Of a DNA stretch of 64,000 bases, positions 26,066-35,058 are shown piece by piece. This DNA is from Segatella oris. GTDB lineage: Bacteria; Bacteroidota; Bacteroidia; Bacteroidales; Bacteroidaceae. The position numbers and the translations under genes were made by a program. Below the pieces are notes generated by a model, which saw only the letters and a program-made list of their open reading frames with translations, did not search any database and was not told where the DNA came from. Every line of letters starts with the position of its first letter. Within the stretch, counting starts at the first letter, position 1. The stretch covers positions 1,736,001 to 1,800,000 of the forward strand of contig NZ_LR134384.1 in assembly GCF_900637655.1 (NCBI RefSeq), in the 5' to 3' direction.

Positions 26066-27079
26066 ATGATTAGAAAAGTAAGTTTTGAGAGCCAGGAGCG
26101 CCGTATAGACCAAGTCCTTGCAGCGCTGAAAGAGAACGGTATCAACAGTATCGAAGAGGCTAATGAGATCTGCGAGCAGGCTGGTGTAGATCCTTATCAG
26201 ATGTGTGAGGACACACAACGCATCTGCTTTGAGAATGCAAAGTGGGCTTATGTATGTGGAACAGCTATCGCTATAAAGAAAGGTGTAAAGACAGCTGCCG
26301 ATGCAGCAGAGGCTATCGGGATTGGTTTGCAGAGCTTTTGTATTCCCGGTTCTGTTGCCGATGACCGCAAAGTAGGTCTCGGTCATGGTAACCTTGCAGC
26401 ACGTCTGCTCCGTGAAGAGACAGAATGCTTCGCTTTCCTCGCCGGTCACGAGTCATTTGCTGCAGCCGAAGGTGCTATCAAGATTGCAGAAATGGCCAAC
26501 AAGGTTCGCCGTAAACCACTTCGCGTTATCCTGAATGGTCTTGGTAAGGATGCTGCAATGATTATCAGCCGCATCAATGGCTTCACATACGTTCAGACCA
26601 AGTTTGACTACTATACGGGCCAAGTTAACGTTGTAAAAGAGACTGCCTACTCTGATGGGCCACGTGCAAAAGTAAAGTGTTATGGCGCTGATGATGTTCG
26701 TGAAGGTGTTGCTATCCTGTGGAAAGAGAACGTTGACGTATCTATCACCGGTAACTCTACCAACCCAACGCGCTTCCAGCACCCGGTAGCCGGCACTTAT
26801 AAGAAGGAGCGTGTAGCAGCAGGTAAGCCTTACTTCTCTGTAGCTTCAGGTGGTGGTACGGGCCGTACACTGCATCCGGACAACATGGCAGCAGGCCCCG
26901 CTTCTTACGGTATGACCGACACCATGGGCCGCATGCACTCTGATGCGCAGTTTGCAGGTTCTTCTTCAGTTCCTGCCCACGTTGAGATGATGGGCTTCTT
27001 GGGAATGGGTAACAACCCAATGGTAGGTGCAACCGTAGCTATTGCCGTTGCACTTGACCTCGCTCTGAACAAGAAATAA
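26066..27079 (+). CDS. GGGtGRT-family protein of unknown function
   Basis: Named after its signature, seen here as SVASGGGTGRTLHPD near residue 255. The N-terminal half has four clustered cysteines (NEICEQ, YQMCED, QRICFE, YVCGTA). A central part (KPLRVILNGLGKDAA) looks like a nucleotide-binding beta-alpha unit, and the tail is Gly-rich. A rare strong Shine-Dalgarno-like GGAG lies 8 bases before the ATG, overlapping the end of the NifU-like gene's stop region, which suggests tight coupling. Length of 337 aa fits the family. No biochemical role is known to me; the partner gene suggests an iron-sulfur or redox function. Confidence 0.88.
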   Translation: MIRKVSFESQERRIDQVLAALKENGINSIEEANEICEQAGVDPYQMCEDTQRICFENAKWAYVCGTAIAIKKGVKTAADAAEAIGIGLQSFCIPGSVADDRKVGLGHGNLAARLLREETECFAFLAGHESFAAAEGAIKIAEMANKVRRKPLRVILNGLGKDAAMIISRINGFTYVQTKFDYYTGQVNVVKETAYSDGPRAKVKCYGADDVREGVAILWKENVDVSITGNSTNPTRFQHPVAGTYKKERVAAGKPYFSVASGGGTGRTLHPDNMAAGPASYGMTDTMGRMHSDAQFAGSSSVPAHVEMMGFLGMGNNPMVGATVAIAVALDLALNKK

Positions 27080-27146
27080 ACAGATGTAGCTTTGCGAAAA
27101 CAGGCTGCACACCTGTCATATTTCGCAGATGCCAACAAACTCTTAG

Positions 27147-27182
27147 TCCCCTTTTGGATATTTTCCAGGAGGGGATTTTTGT
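27147..27182 (+). terminator. terminator after the GGGtGRT gene
   Basis: TCCCCT pairs with AGGGGA, with an inner GG/CC, followed by TTTTTG. A second weaker hairpin (GCGAAA..AGG / CCT..TTCGC) precedes it at about 27094-27127. Confidence 0.8.
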
Positions 27183-27300
27183 TGATGAAATGTCTCTTGA
27201 CATCGTCACTAAAAGCTTGAACGAAGTAACCTCAATGGCTGAAAAGTGATACAAAATAGGTGTACACTAAGCTTTCCTCATGAATTTCTTTGGAAAAGAC

Positions 27301-27332
27301 TTGCAAATGGAGTATGAAATTTTGTATCTTTG
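27301..27332 (+). promoter_or_regulatory. promoter of the DUF4373-like gene
   Basis: TTG (27301-27303) is followed after 21 bases by TATCTTTG (27325-27332). The predicted leader of about 95 bases is structured and carries a 17-codon ORF. Confidence 0.65.
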
Positions 27333-27337
27333 CAGGC

Positions 27338-27396
27338 GACAGTCCAAATGAAAGGTACCAAATGCATTTGCAACCTGCTTCATGAAGTCTGTCTTT
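27338..27396 (+). promoter_or_regulatory. structured leader with nested inverted repeats
   Basis: Nested arms GACAG/CTGTC, AGGT/ACCT and the perfect 12-base palindrome CAAATGCATTTG occupy the start of the predicted mRNA. This could be a regulatory stem or a protein-binding palindrome. Confidence 0.4.
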
Positions 27397-27401
27397 TATA
27401 A
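27348..27401 (+). CDS. possible 17-codon leader ORF
   Basis: ATG to TAA inside the leader of the next gene, reading MKGTKCICNLLHEVCLL with three cysteines. It lies almost entirely in the predicted stem, so translation would disturb the structure, as in attenuation. Short ORFs occur by chance; the case is weak. Confidence 0.2.
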   Translation: MKGTKCICNLLHEVCLL

Positions 27402-27431
27402 AGAGGATAACAACTTAATAATCATACTCCG

Positions 27432-28412
27432 ATGGAAAAAATCAGGAAACAACAGGGCCATGTGGTAGCCCGAAACCACCGCGACTGTAAAGAGTCAGAA
27501 ATCTTCGTGCGCTTCGAAATCTCGATGCTCAATTCTTATGACATGACACTTGTCAGGGATAAATATGGCATAGAGGGTTGGGGAATTGTGCTCTATATCA
27601 TGAAATACCTCATAGAACGCCGTACGGACTGCCGTGCCCCTCTCTATGTTGTAGGCGAAATTGCACACGCATGCCATAAAAACCGACGCACCATTTTGCA
27701 GCTTATAGCTGACTTCCCTTCACTCTTTGAAATTGAAGCAGGAGGCAAGATATTTTCAAGTCCGTATCTTTTACGGTTTTTCCTCAAAACTTCAGCAAAA
27801 AAAGAAAAGTCAAACAGAAGTTTAGATAAATTAACAAATGAGACACTTGATAATCAAGAAGTTAGCTTTCCTAAGAACAAGAACAAAGAACAAGAACAAA
27901 TAAAAGACGAAGAAAAAGAAGTAGAAAAGGCCGACGTCGACGCCGATTCTTCTAAGAATAATTCTCAATCGGGAACAAAACTTTCGGCAAAAGCCGACAC
28001 ACCGTCAGCAGCCTACACCCTACAGAAAAATCATGCGAAGGCAACAGCTATGGCAAAATCACAGGTAGCACCCGTCAGACATCGGGAAGATCAGCCTTCG
28101 GTTGCTGCCCCCTCGCCTTCAGAAGAAGGCATACCGCGCCAGCTTCTCAGCCAACTCTATCAGGATAATGACTATATGGCGAGTCTTGAACATATGGCAA
28201 ACCTTGCAGTCTGCAAGAATTTCACCGTGCGTCGGAATGTGCTCTTCTGGTTCTGGCACTATTGTCAGATGCATGCCAAACATGTACGCTCTGCAGCAGA
28301 TGCCAAGGACTATTTGGCCAATCTGATGCGTCCAGGAAGCAACACGCGGGCACAGTTCATGGCCTATCAAAATCATCTCTATGAGCAGAGAAGTCTTGCA
28401 CAGCACCATTAA
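27432..28412 (+). CDS. DUF4373-like (Lin1244/Lin1753 N-terminal type) phage-replication-related protein
   Basis: The N-terminal 110 residues (about 25-125; FVRFEISMLNSYDMTLVRDKYGIEGWGIVLYIMKYL has the family character) resemble the winged-helix domain of phage and plasmid replication or DnaD-like proteins. A low-complexity charged linker follows (Lys/Glu/Asn-rich, about 130-225). The C-terminal 95 residues form a conserved-looking helical part (TVRRNVLFWFWHYCQ). No phage gene is nearby, and the flanks are housekeeping genes, so it may be a domesticated replication or partition factor. It has its own promoter and a bidirectional terminator downstream. Function unknown. Confidence 0.7.
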   Translation: MEKIRKQQGHVVARNHRDCKESEIFVRFEISMLNSYDMTLVRDKYGIEGWGIVLYIMKYLIERRTDCRAPLYVVGEIAHACHKNRRTILQLIADFPSLFEIEAGGKIFSSPYLLRFFLKTSAKKEKSNRSLDKLTNETLDNQEVSFPKNKNKEQEQIKDEEKEVEKADVDADSSKNNSQSGTKLSAKADTPSAAYTLQKNHAKATAMAKSQVAPVRHREDQPSVAAPSPSEEGIPRQLLSQLYQDNDYMASLEHMANLAVCKNFTVRRNVLFWFWHYCQMHAKHVRSAADAKDYLANLMRPGSNTRAQFMAYQNHLYEQRSLAQHH

Positions 28413-28468
28413 AGTGCATCAAGCCCGCTGACTACATGCAGATGACGACCTATTTTGACTCAAAACAG

Positions 28469-28534
28469 GCGGTAACATGACGTAGATTGCAGTGTAATAT
28501 GACGCAGATTGCAAGGTAATTCGATAGAGATGAG
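28469..28534. repeat. 22-bp tandem repeat array C (two units plus a degenerate third)
   Basis: Units at 28469 and 28491 end TGACGTAGATTGC and TGACGCAGATTGC. A degenerate third unit (AATTCGATAGAGATGAG) ends like the trailing unit of array B. It lies between two convergent genes, 56 bases after the upstream stop codon. Confidence 0.8.
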
Positions 28535-28569
28535 AATGTGTTTCCATATGGATTTCCCCTGCAAAACAG

Positions 28570-28622
28570 AAAGAGCCGGCAAGCAAGTCCCAATGATGGA
28601 GCATTGCTACCGGCTCTTTATA
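28570..28622. terminator. bidirectional terminator between the DUF4373-like gene and thrS
   Basis: AAAGAGCCGG pairs with CCGGCTCTTT, a perfect 10-bp stem with an inner AGCAA/TTGCT, bounded by A and T tracts. It can serve both convergent genes. Confidence 0.8.
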
Positions 28623-28679
28623 CGGTGTCTATTCCTGAAAAGGAGCTTTCGCTTAGCGATGAAATTCTCCGGAGGATGA

Positions 28680-30629
28680 TTAATCCAGAGTCTTCAACAT
28701 GTCTGCAACTTCTGCATTAATACGGTTGGCAAACTCCTCCATTTTCATGGTAGCCTGCTCGCCTCCTCCCTGCTTACGCATGGAAACAAGCCCTTCGGCA
28801 GCTTCTTTCTCACCGACAATGACCATGTAAGGAATACGCTTCAACTCATTATCGCGGATTTTACGTCCAATCTTCTCATTGCGGTCATCAATGACAGCGC
28901 GCACACCTACGGAGTCGAAATACTTGCTAACCTGCTTTGCATAATCGTTATATTTCTCTGAAATAGGCAGAATTGCAACCTGATCGGGAGTGAGCCACAA
29001 TGGGAAGTGACCTGCGGTGTGTTCGATGAGCACGGCAGTGAAACGCTCTAACGAGCCGAACGGTGCTCGGTGTATCATCACCGGAGTCTTCTTGGTATTG
29101 TCTTCAGCCGTATATTCGAGCTTGAAACGAGCGGGCAGGTTGTAGTCAACCTGAATTGTGCCTAACTGCCATTTACGCCCGATAGCATCTTTCACCATGA
29201 AGTCAAGTTTAGGCCCATAGAATGCGGCTTCACCGATTTCTTCACGTGCAACAAGTCCCTTCTCCTTGCAAGCTTCGCGGATGGCATTCTGACTTTCCTC
29301 CCAAATCTCATCCGAGCCAATATACTTTTCCTTGTCTTTTGGGTCACGCAATGAAATCTGTGCCTCGTAGTTATCGAATTGGAAAGTCTTGAACACCTTG
29401 AGAATGATATCAATGTTGGTTTCAAATTCAGCTTTGACCTGATCGGGACGCACAAAGATATGTGCATCATCCTGCGTGAAAGTGCGCACACGGGTAAGCC
29501 CATGCAGCTCTCCACTCTTCTCATAGCGGAACACCGTTCCAAACTCTGCGATACGCAAAGGCAGGTCCTTGTAGGAACGAGGCTTGCGGGCATAGACCTC
29601 ACAGTGATGAGGACAGTTCATCGGTTTCAACATGTATTCCTCGTCTTCTTCAGGCGTATGGATTGGCTGGAAAGCATCTTTGCCATAATGTGCATAGTGG
29701 CCCGAAGTGACATAAAGACTCTTGCCACCGATGCCCGGAGTGATGACTTCCTGGTAGTTATAGGGGCGCAAGAGACTACGCAGCAGCTCCTGAAGGCGCA
29801 GGCGCAGTTGTGTTCCCTTGGGCAACCAAATAGGAAGCCCTTTCCCCACACGGTCAGAGAACATGAAAAGTTCCATTTCCTTGCCAATCTTTCGGTGGTC
29901 GCGCTTCTTGGCTTCCTCCAGCATTACAAGGTATTCATCCAGAAGTTTCTTCTTTGGGAAAGTGATACCATAGATGCGGGTCATTTGCTCACGCTTGGCA
30001 TCACCACGCCAGAAAGCACCGGCAACACTTGTTATCTTGACAGCCTTGATAAGTCCTGTTGACATCAAGTGTGGCCCACGGCAGAGGTCTGTAAAGTGTC
30101 CTTGGGTATAGGTAGATATGGTTCCATCTTCCAAATCCTGCTCGATATGTTCACATTTATAGGTTTGTCCGTCAGACTGAAACTCTTGAAGCGCGTCAGA
30201 CTTAGAGATATTCTTGCGGACAACAGGCTCGTCTTTCTTGGCCAATTCAAGCATCTTAGCCTCTATCTTCGGGAAGTCATTTTCTGAAATAGTCTGTCCT
30301 TTTGGTGGCATGACATCATAGAAGAAGCCGCTTTCAACAGCAGGCCCAAAGCCAAACTGAATGCCCGGATAGAGTTCCTGCAATGCTTCTGCAAGAAGAT
30401 GGGCTGAAGTATGCCAGAAGGTATGCTTGCCTTCTTCATCGTCAAACTTATAAAGTGCAATCTTTGCATCCTCATTAATCGGACGATTTAATTCTACAGT
30501 CTCACCGTTAACCCCGCAAGATACAACGTTGCGGGCGAGAGCCGGCGAAATACTCTCTGCGATTTGCAAACCAGTTACGCCCTGTTCGTACTCACGGACA
30601 GATCCGTCTGGGAAAGTGATTTTAACCAT
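28680..30629 (-). CDS. thrS: threonine--tRNA ligase
   Basis: Charges tRNA-Thr. It has an N-terminal TGS domain ([18 protein letters not shown]), the editing domain with [11 protein letters not shown] and the C-H-pair region near 185 (DLCRGPH), a class II catalytic core with zinc Cys in MNCPHHC, and a C-terminal anticodon-binding domain ([17 protein letters not shown]). Length of 649 aa is standard. Monocistronic with its own promoter. Confidence 0.98.
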   Translation of the reverse strand: MVKITFPDGSVREYEQGVTGLQIAESISPALARNVVSCGVNGETVELNRPINEDAKIALYKFDDEEGKHTFWHTSAHLLAEALQELYPGIQFGFGPAVESGFFYDVMPPKGQTISENDFPKIEAKMLELAKKDEPVVRKNISKSDALQEFQSDGQTYKCEHIEQDLEDGTISTYTQGHFTDLCRGPHLMSTGLIKAVKITSVAGAFWRGDAKREQMTRIYGITFPKKKLLDEYLVMLEEAKKRDHRKIGKEMELFMFSDRVGKGLPIWLPKGTQLRLRLQELLRSLLRPYNYQEVITPGIGGKSLYVTSGHYAHYGKDAFQPIHTPEEDEEYMLKPMNCPHHCEVYARKPRSYKDLPLRIAEFGTVFRYEKSGELHGLTRVRTFTQDDAHIFVRPDQVKAEFETNIDIILKVFKTFQFDNYEAQISLRDPKDKEKYIGSDEIWEESQNAIREACKEKGLVAREEIGEAAFYGPKLDFMVKDAIGRKWQLGTIQVDYNLPARFKLEYTAEDNTKKTPVMIHRAPFGSLERFTAVLIEHTAGHFPLWLTPDQVAILPISEKYNDYAKQVSKYFDSVGVRAVIDDRNEKIGRKIRDNELKRIPYMVIVGEKEAAEGLVSMRKQGGGEQATMKMEEFANRINAEVADMLKTLD

Positions 30630-30663
30630 ATTACAAATTAGTTTTATAAATCAATTGTTAGCG

Positions 30664-30694
30664 CAAAGTTACTCTAAAAGCATGAGATGGCAAA
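30664..30694 (-). promoter_or_regulatory. thrS promoter
   Basis: On the minus strand TTTG (30694-30691), 19 bases, then TAACTTTG (30671-30664), a full match to the Bacteroidetes consensus, 35 bases before the thrS ATG. Confidence 0.75.
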
Positions 30695-30715
30695 ATAAAG
30701 AAACACATTATTTTG

Positions 30716-32695
30716 CTATTTCTTCGTAGAATACCGCTTAATCAAAGCATAAGCGTCATAAAGTCCCAATTCACCTGCAGTACCTAAGTCTTTCAAAGCA
30801 TCCGACCGCTGCTGTAAAGCCATCTTTACAATACCTCGATTATAGTAGGCTTCGGCAATACGACTGTTGTATTTCAGGGCACTTTCATAGCAAGTGATGG
30901 CATTTGTATAATCATTCAGCAAAGCATAGACATTGCCTAAATCATAAAGCAGATAGGGATTGCCGGCATCAAGTGCAATGGCACGCTTCAAATCGTCTGC
31001 GACTTTCTTGATAAACAGACCATTGCTCTTTGCAGGGGTGGCATGTTCCTTCGATGCCAACAGACAGGCTGCCCGTTGCCAATAAGCCAAAGCAAGGGTT
31101 GAATCCTGCTCTATACAGGCGTTCAGATCATTTAAGGCTGCTTCGTAATTGTAGGTTGTCGTGTAGGCAACAGCACGCTGTAAGAGCAAATCGGGAAGCA
31201 CTTTCATATCGGTAGAAGCCTGAATGCGCGAAGTAAGTGTCTCTATCAATTGGAAGAATTGCTTGGCCTGCTGGGGCTCTGCGGGCGCAATGCGGCAACT
31301 GACATATAGTTTGTGCAAGGCAGACTTTTTAAGATTGAATGCATCAACAGACTTGTTTACAATCTGATATTCATTTATTCCGTTGGAATAGGGCTGTAGA
31401 GACAGGAAATACAGAGGCATGTAATCTGTGGAAACTTCACGGTTCTGGATATATCCACGGATTTTACTTGAATATTGCGGTGTAGATACTTCATCATTCA
31501 GAACAATCCACTGATCGTATTTCTCAATATCAAAGTCGTTCATTTTCCTAACGCTGCGCAACTTCTCCTTGCTCCAACGCTGCTGAATTCCAAGATGCTT
31601 GTTCATCTGAGCTTTCAATACCCGAAATTCATCGAGTTCTGCTTTTGCAGTCAACCCCAAGTGTCGATAGCATTTGGCACGGCTAAGAAGACCTGACCAG
31701 AAATTAGGAAACTTGGAGATTACACGCGAATAATCGCTGATAGCTCCACGATAGTCACCCACTCTGTCCAACAATAATGCACGGTTATATAGGGCTTGCA
31801 GATTGTTAGGTTCAAGGCGTAATACATAGCTGAAATCCTTGATTGCGTTGTTATCATCTCCCACCGTCAGCCCCAAAAGCCCGCGATTATAATGCGCAAG
31901 GAAACTGTTAGGATCCATTTCTATGGCCTTGTTGAAGTCTTCCATAGCCTGCCGGAGCTTGTTGAGATTAACCCGACACATGGCACGATAAGTGTAGTTG
32001 TTGACCACATTGGGGGTGTAGTGAATAGCTTTTCCAAAAGCCTGATCAGCCTTGCGCCAATTACTTTGCCTCAGATACAGACGTCCCAATATCGACCAAG
32101 AGTTACCATCGTAAGGATTAACTCTCACAGTTTTCTCTGCCCATTGCCGTGCCTGCAACGTATCATTGGCATTCAGATAGGTTTCGGTCATCAGTGCATA
32201 AGTATTGGGGAGTGCAGGCCATCGCTTCAAGATATATTGCAAATCATGACGTGTCTGCTGTACCTCATGCTGATAATAGCGTGAAAGCGCCCTGTTAAAC
32301 CAATACTCTTTATTATCCGGATCCAAGGCGATTGCTCTGTCATAGTCGTGGATTGCATCCACATATGACCGTAAGACAATTCGATTATTGGCACGTTCAC
32401 GAAACAGTTCGTGTACGTAGGGATTAAGTTTTACAGCTTGATTAAAATCCTCTTCTGCACCGGTATAGTCGCCAAGTCGCTGTTTGGCTATACCACGATA
32501 AAACCAAGCTCTATATAAATAAGGCCTGTTGGAAATGATATTGTTGCAATGTTGAATAACGACTACATAGTCTCTATTGTCCAATGCAGTAGCACTGACA
32601 TCAAGCAAACGCTCTGTGTTGTATTGTGAATACGCAGCAAAATGCACCGTAACCACTATTGCAAACAATGTCAGCAGTCGCTTCATCATTTGCAA
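30716..32695 (-). CDS. exported tetratricopeptide-repeat protein
   Basis: A signal peptide (MKRLLTLFAIVVTVHFAAYSQ) is followed by about ten TPR units: a block over residues 25-365, a linker with a YDQWIVLNDE segment, and a second block over 500-650. Typical units are AWFYRGIAKQRLGDYTGAEEDF and ALYNRALLLDRVGDYRGAISDY in character. TPR proteins scaffold complexes; this one would work in the periplasm or at the outer membrane. It starts 3 bases after def, the end of a ruvX-def-TPR operon. The specific partner is unknown. Two ATGs close together at the start make the exact N-terminus uncertain by three residues. Confidence 0.88.
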   Translation of the reverse strand: MQMMKRLLTLFAIVVTVHFAAYSQYNTERLLDVSATALDNRDYVVVIQHCNNIISNRPYLYRAWFYRGIAKQRLGDYTGAEEDFNQAVKLNPYVHELFRERANNRIVLRSYVDAIHDYDRAIALDPDNKEYWFNRALSRYYQHEVQQTRHDLQYILKRWPALPNTYALMTETYLNANDTLQARQWAEKTVRVNPYDGNSWSILGRLYLRQSNWRKADQAFGKAIHYTPNVVNNYTYRAMCRVNLNKLRQAMEDFNKAIEMDPNSFLAHYNRGLLGLTVGDDNNAIKDFSYVLRLEPNNLQALYNRALLLDRVGDYRGAISDYSRVISKFPNFWSGLLSRAKCYRHLGLTAKAELDEFRVLKAQMNKHLGIQQRWSKEKLRSVRKMNDFDIEKYDQWIVLNDEVSTPQYSSKIRGYIQNREVSTDYMPLYFLSLQPYSNGINEYQIVNKSVDAFNLKKSALHKLYVSCRIAPAEPQQAKQFFQLIETLTSRIQASTDMKVLPDLLLQRAVAYTTTYNYEAALNDLNACIEQDSTLALAYWQRAACLLASKEHATPAKSNGLFIKKVADDLKRAIALDAGNPYLLYDLGNVYALLNDYTNAITCYESALKYNSRIAEAYYNRGIVKMALQQRSDALKDLGTAGELGLYDAYALIKRYSTKK

Positions 32696-32698
32696 ACA

Positions 32699-33262
32699 TT
32701 ACTTATGAGCCACTTTAGTTCGGTAAGCACAACGGAACTTACCTTTCATCATTGCCTTGAGTTTGCTGAAAATCATTTGCTTTCGGAGAGGGGGAATACG
32801 ATCAATGAACATTTTTCCCTCTAAATGATCAAATTCATGTTGCATCACTCGTGCAAGGAAACCATCAATCCACTCATCGTGTTCGACAAAATCTTCATCC
32901 TGATATTTCACGTGGATACGCGTCGGACGGGTCACTTTTTCAGAAAGTCCGGGCAGGGACAGACACCCTTCTTCCATCGTTTCTTTGGGGGAGTCTTCAT
33001 CAAATTCGAGAATATGCGCATTGATGAATGCCTTTCTGAGCCCCTTGTATTCAGGGTAGTCATCACTCAAGACATCAAGGTCAATAACCACAACACGGAT
33101 ATCCTTGCCTATCTGTGGGGCCGCCAACCCAATACCGTTGCTTGCAGTCAGCGTCTCAAACATATCTGCAATGAGTTCTTTCAGCTGAGGATAATCAGCT
33201 GTTATATCCTGCGCAACCTTCCTCAATACAGGTTGGCCATATATATATATAGGTAATATCAT
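32699..33262 (-). CDS. def: peptide deformylase
   Basis: Removes the formyl group from the N-terminal Met of new proteins. All three motifs are present: [18 protein letters not shown] (Cys metal ligand) and [10 protein letters not shown] (HExxH). 187 aa. Operon with ruvX upstream (9 bases) and the TPR gene downstream (3 bases). The start overlaps a TA-rich run at 33239-33251. Confidence 0.98.
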   Translation of the reverse strand: MILPIYIYGQPVLRKVAQDITADYPQLKELIADMFETLTASNGIGLAAPQIGKDIRVVVIDLDVLSDDYPEYKGLRKAFINAHILEFDEDSPKETMEEGCLSLPGLSEKVTRPTRIHVKYQDEDFVEHDEWIDGFLARVMQHEFDHLEGKMFIDRIPPLRKQMIFSKLKAMMKGKFRCAYRTKVAHK

Positions 33263-33271
33263 GAATTAATC

Positions 33272-33706
33272 TTATTTTCTATTTAACATCGAGTGCCTGT
33301 ACTGCATGTAATCCTGCAAGATAATCGTTGCAGAAATCTCATCTATCAAGCCTTTATTTTCTTTTCTGACCTTTTTCCTAACCCCACTGTCAATGACAAC
33401 TTGATGGGCTATAACCGATGTGAAGCGCTCATCGTAATACTCTATGGGGATGTTTGGCACGAGCTTACGCCAGCGATTGACAAACTGCTCCACACGTGCA
33501 AGGTTTTCGCTGGGTCGGCCGTCCGGCTGTGTAGGTCGGCCTATAACAATCCGTTCTACCGGCTCTTTTGCAATGTAGTCTTTAAGATAGTCTATAAGAG
33601 AAGATGTAGAAACAGTGGCCAATCCATTTGCAATAATCTGCAATGAATCGGTCACTGCCAATCCCGTACGCTTTTTACCGTAATCTATAGAAAGTATACG
33701 TGCCAT
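33272..33706 (-). CDS. ruvX: Holliday-junction resolvase-like YqgF/RuvX
   Basis: RNase H-fold nuclease implicated in 16S rRNA 5'-end processing and possibly Holliday-junction cleavage. N-terminal ILSIDYGKKRTGLAVTD has the first catalytic Asp; IVIGRPTQPDG, then YYDERFTSVIA and the late DEISATIILQDYM supply the other acidic residues. 144 aa, normal. First gene of the ruvX-def-TPR operon. Confidence 0.96.
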   Translation of the reverse strand: MARILSIDYGKKRTGLAVTDSLQIIANGLATVSTSSLIDYLKDYIAKEPVERIVIGRPTQPDGRPSENLARVEQFVNRWRKLVPNIPIEYYDERFTSVIAHQVVIDSGVRKKVRKENKGLIDEISATIILQDYMQYRHSMLNRK

Positions 33707-33743
33707 ATCATTAAACTATTCTCTACTGAGGATAGTTACTTGT

Positions 33744-34229
33744 TTATTTCTTGAATAGCAACCAAGCATCTGAGTATTTAGCACGCAATGCATCACGACT
33801 CCTAACGGCATCAGCCTTACTATCGAACGAAGTAGCAACTACACGATACATATTACGCTCATTGTTATAGACAATCGTTGGATTATATCCGGCATTTCTC
33901 AACGTATTCTGAACCCCTTCGGCATTGGCCTTCAATGAGAAAGAACCTACTACAACACCGAAATTCTTGACTTCAGGACCATTAACCACAGAGAAATTCT
34001 CCTGACGAACAACAGCATTATCCACATTATCCATCACCGTTGTCTCGGTTGCAGATTTCTGCTCAAGTGGAGTAACCACCGGAGAAGTTGTCATAGGCTC
34101 ACTCTGTTGCGTTGCTTCTTGGGCCTTAGCCTTGTCATACGCCTTCTTATAAGCACTCTCACTTGACTTACAACTTGTAAAAGCTAAAGCCGTACAGAGA
34201 CTTATACATAATACCATAGTTTTTTTCAT
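33744..34229 (-). CDS. SPOR-domain lipoprotein
   Basis: Lipoprotein signal ending in LAFTSC (Cys20), a Thr/Glu/Ser-rich spacer (about 25-85), then a SPOR domain (about 88-161, FGVVVGSFSLKANAEGVQNTL to SDAWLLFKK). SPOR domains bind denuded glycan strands at division septa, so it probably localises to the division site. 161 aa, 37 bases upstream of ruvX on the same strand, possibly cotranscribed. Confidence 0.9.
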   Translation of the reverse strand: MKKTMVLCISLCTALAFTSCKSSESAYKKAYDKAKAQEATQQSEPMTTSPVVTPLEQKSATETTVMDNVDNAVVRQENFSVVNGPEVKNFGVVVGSFSLKANAEGVQNTLRNAGYNPTIVYNNERNMYRVVATSFDSKADAVRSRDALRAKYSDAWLLFKK

Positions 34230-34374
34230 AATTCTCTTATTTTAATGAAATTAGACTTTAATCATATTTCGTGCGAAAATACAAAATATATCACAATTAC
34301 CTGCGAAAAGCCCACATAAAGTTTGTTAAATCAAGAAAATCATAAGGATTTAATAAAATTTGAATTCGCTTTCA

Positions 34375-34405
34375 TTGTTTTATTGCAAAACTTTTATTAT
34401 ATTTG
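34375..34405 (+). promoter_or_regulatory. promoter of the YtxH/holin-like operon
   Basis: TTG (34375-34377), 20 bases, then TATATTTG (34398-34405). The ATG lies 75 bases further on. The 250 bases between the SPOR gene and this operon hold nothing else I can name. Confidence 0.65.
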
Positions 34406-34480
34406 CCTATGTATTCATGACGATATATTAAGATATTAAAGGATACAAGTTTATATATTTATCAACTAAATTTTAGGATT

Positions 34481-34702
34481 ATGAAGACATTAGGTTACAT
34501 TGGAGCATTCTTAGGTGGTGCCATTGCTGGTGCTGCATTAGGTCTGTTGATGGCTCCGGAAAAGGGAACAGACACACGTACAAAGATTACCGATGCGGTT
34601 GATGATTTCTGCAAGAAGCATAATATCAAACTTACACGCAAGGATGTAGACGACTTCGTTGATGACATCAAAGACGCTGCTACTGACGTTGTTGCTGAAT
34701 AA
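34481..34702 (+). CDS. YtxH-domain small membrane protein
   Basis: 73 aa with one Gly/Ala-rich membrane segment (residues 4-25) and the YtxH signature GLLMAPEKGTDTR right after it. An acidic amphipathic tail follows, DDFVDDIKDAATDVV. Such proteins are linked to envelope or general stress, without a defined activity. First of a compact three-gene operon (2-base and 3-base gaps). Confidence 0.88.
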   Translation: MKTLGYIGAFLGGAIAGAALGLLMAPEKGTDTRTKITDAVDDFCKKHNIKLTRKDVDDFVDDIKDAATDVVAE

Positions 34703-34704
34703 TC

Positions 34705-35055
34705 ATGTTCTCAAACGACAGAAATATCGAAACTATAGGACAACTCGTAGAGGTGTTCAAACACTACATCGAGCTTCAGAAAGAATGTTTGAAGCTTGAT
34801 GTAGTTGAGAAAGTCGTGCGGCTGATTACTGCAATTACAATCTCGGCAGTAATCGTTGTTCTAATGATGTTAGCACTTATTTACCTCAGTTTTGCCGCAG
34901 CTTTTCTGCTCAGCACTTGCTTGGGAAGTGTTGCCGCTTTCTCTATCGTGGGGTGTTGCTACCTTTTACTACTCGTCTTGTGTATTCTTTTTAGGCATCA
35001 GTGGATAGAAAGGCCTTTGGTCCGTTTCTTAGCAAACCTTTTTTTCAGCAAATAA
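34705..35055 (+). CDS. phage-holin-superfamily (PF07332-like) membrane protein
   Basis: 116 aa with a charged amphipathic N-terminal helix (HYIELQKECLKLDVVEKVVR) and two closely spaced membrane segments (about 46-68 and 74-98), then a basic tail. This is the layout of the holin-3-6-type family found in many non-phage operons. It follows the YtxH gene by 2 bases. It is an envelope protein rather than a lysis protein. Confidence 0.8.
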   Translation: MFSNDRNIETIGQLVEVFKHYIELQKECLKLDVVEKVVRLITAITISAVIVVLMMLALIYLSFAAAFLLSTCLGSVAAFSIVGCCYLLLLVLCILFRHQWIERPLVRFLANLFFSK

Positions 35056-35058
35056 TTC

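Noticed and set aside
33239..33251. Short TA-rich run at the def start as a microsatellite switch
   Set aside because: Only about six TA steps and it encodes the conserved N-terminal YIYG residues; no frame-changing potential is evident.
34705..35055. Holin-like gene as part of a prophage
   Set aside because: No phage structural, lysin or integrase genes nearby; it sits in a conserved-looking YtxH operon.
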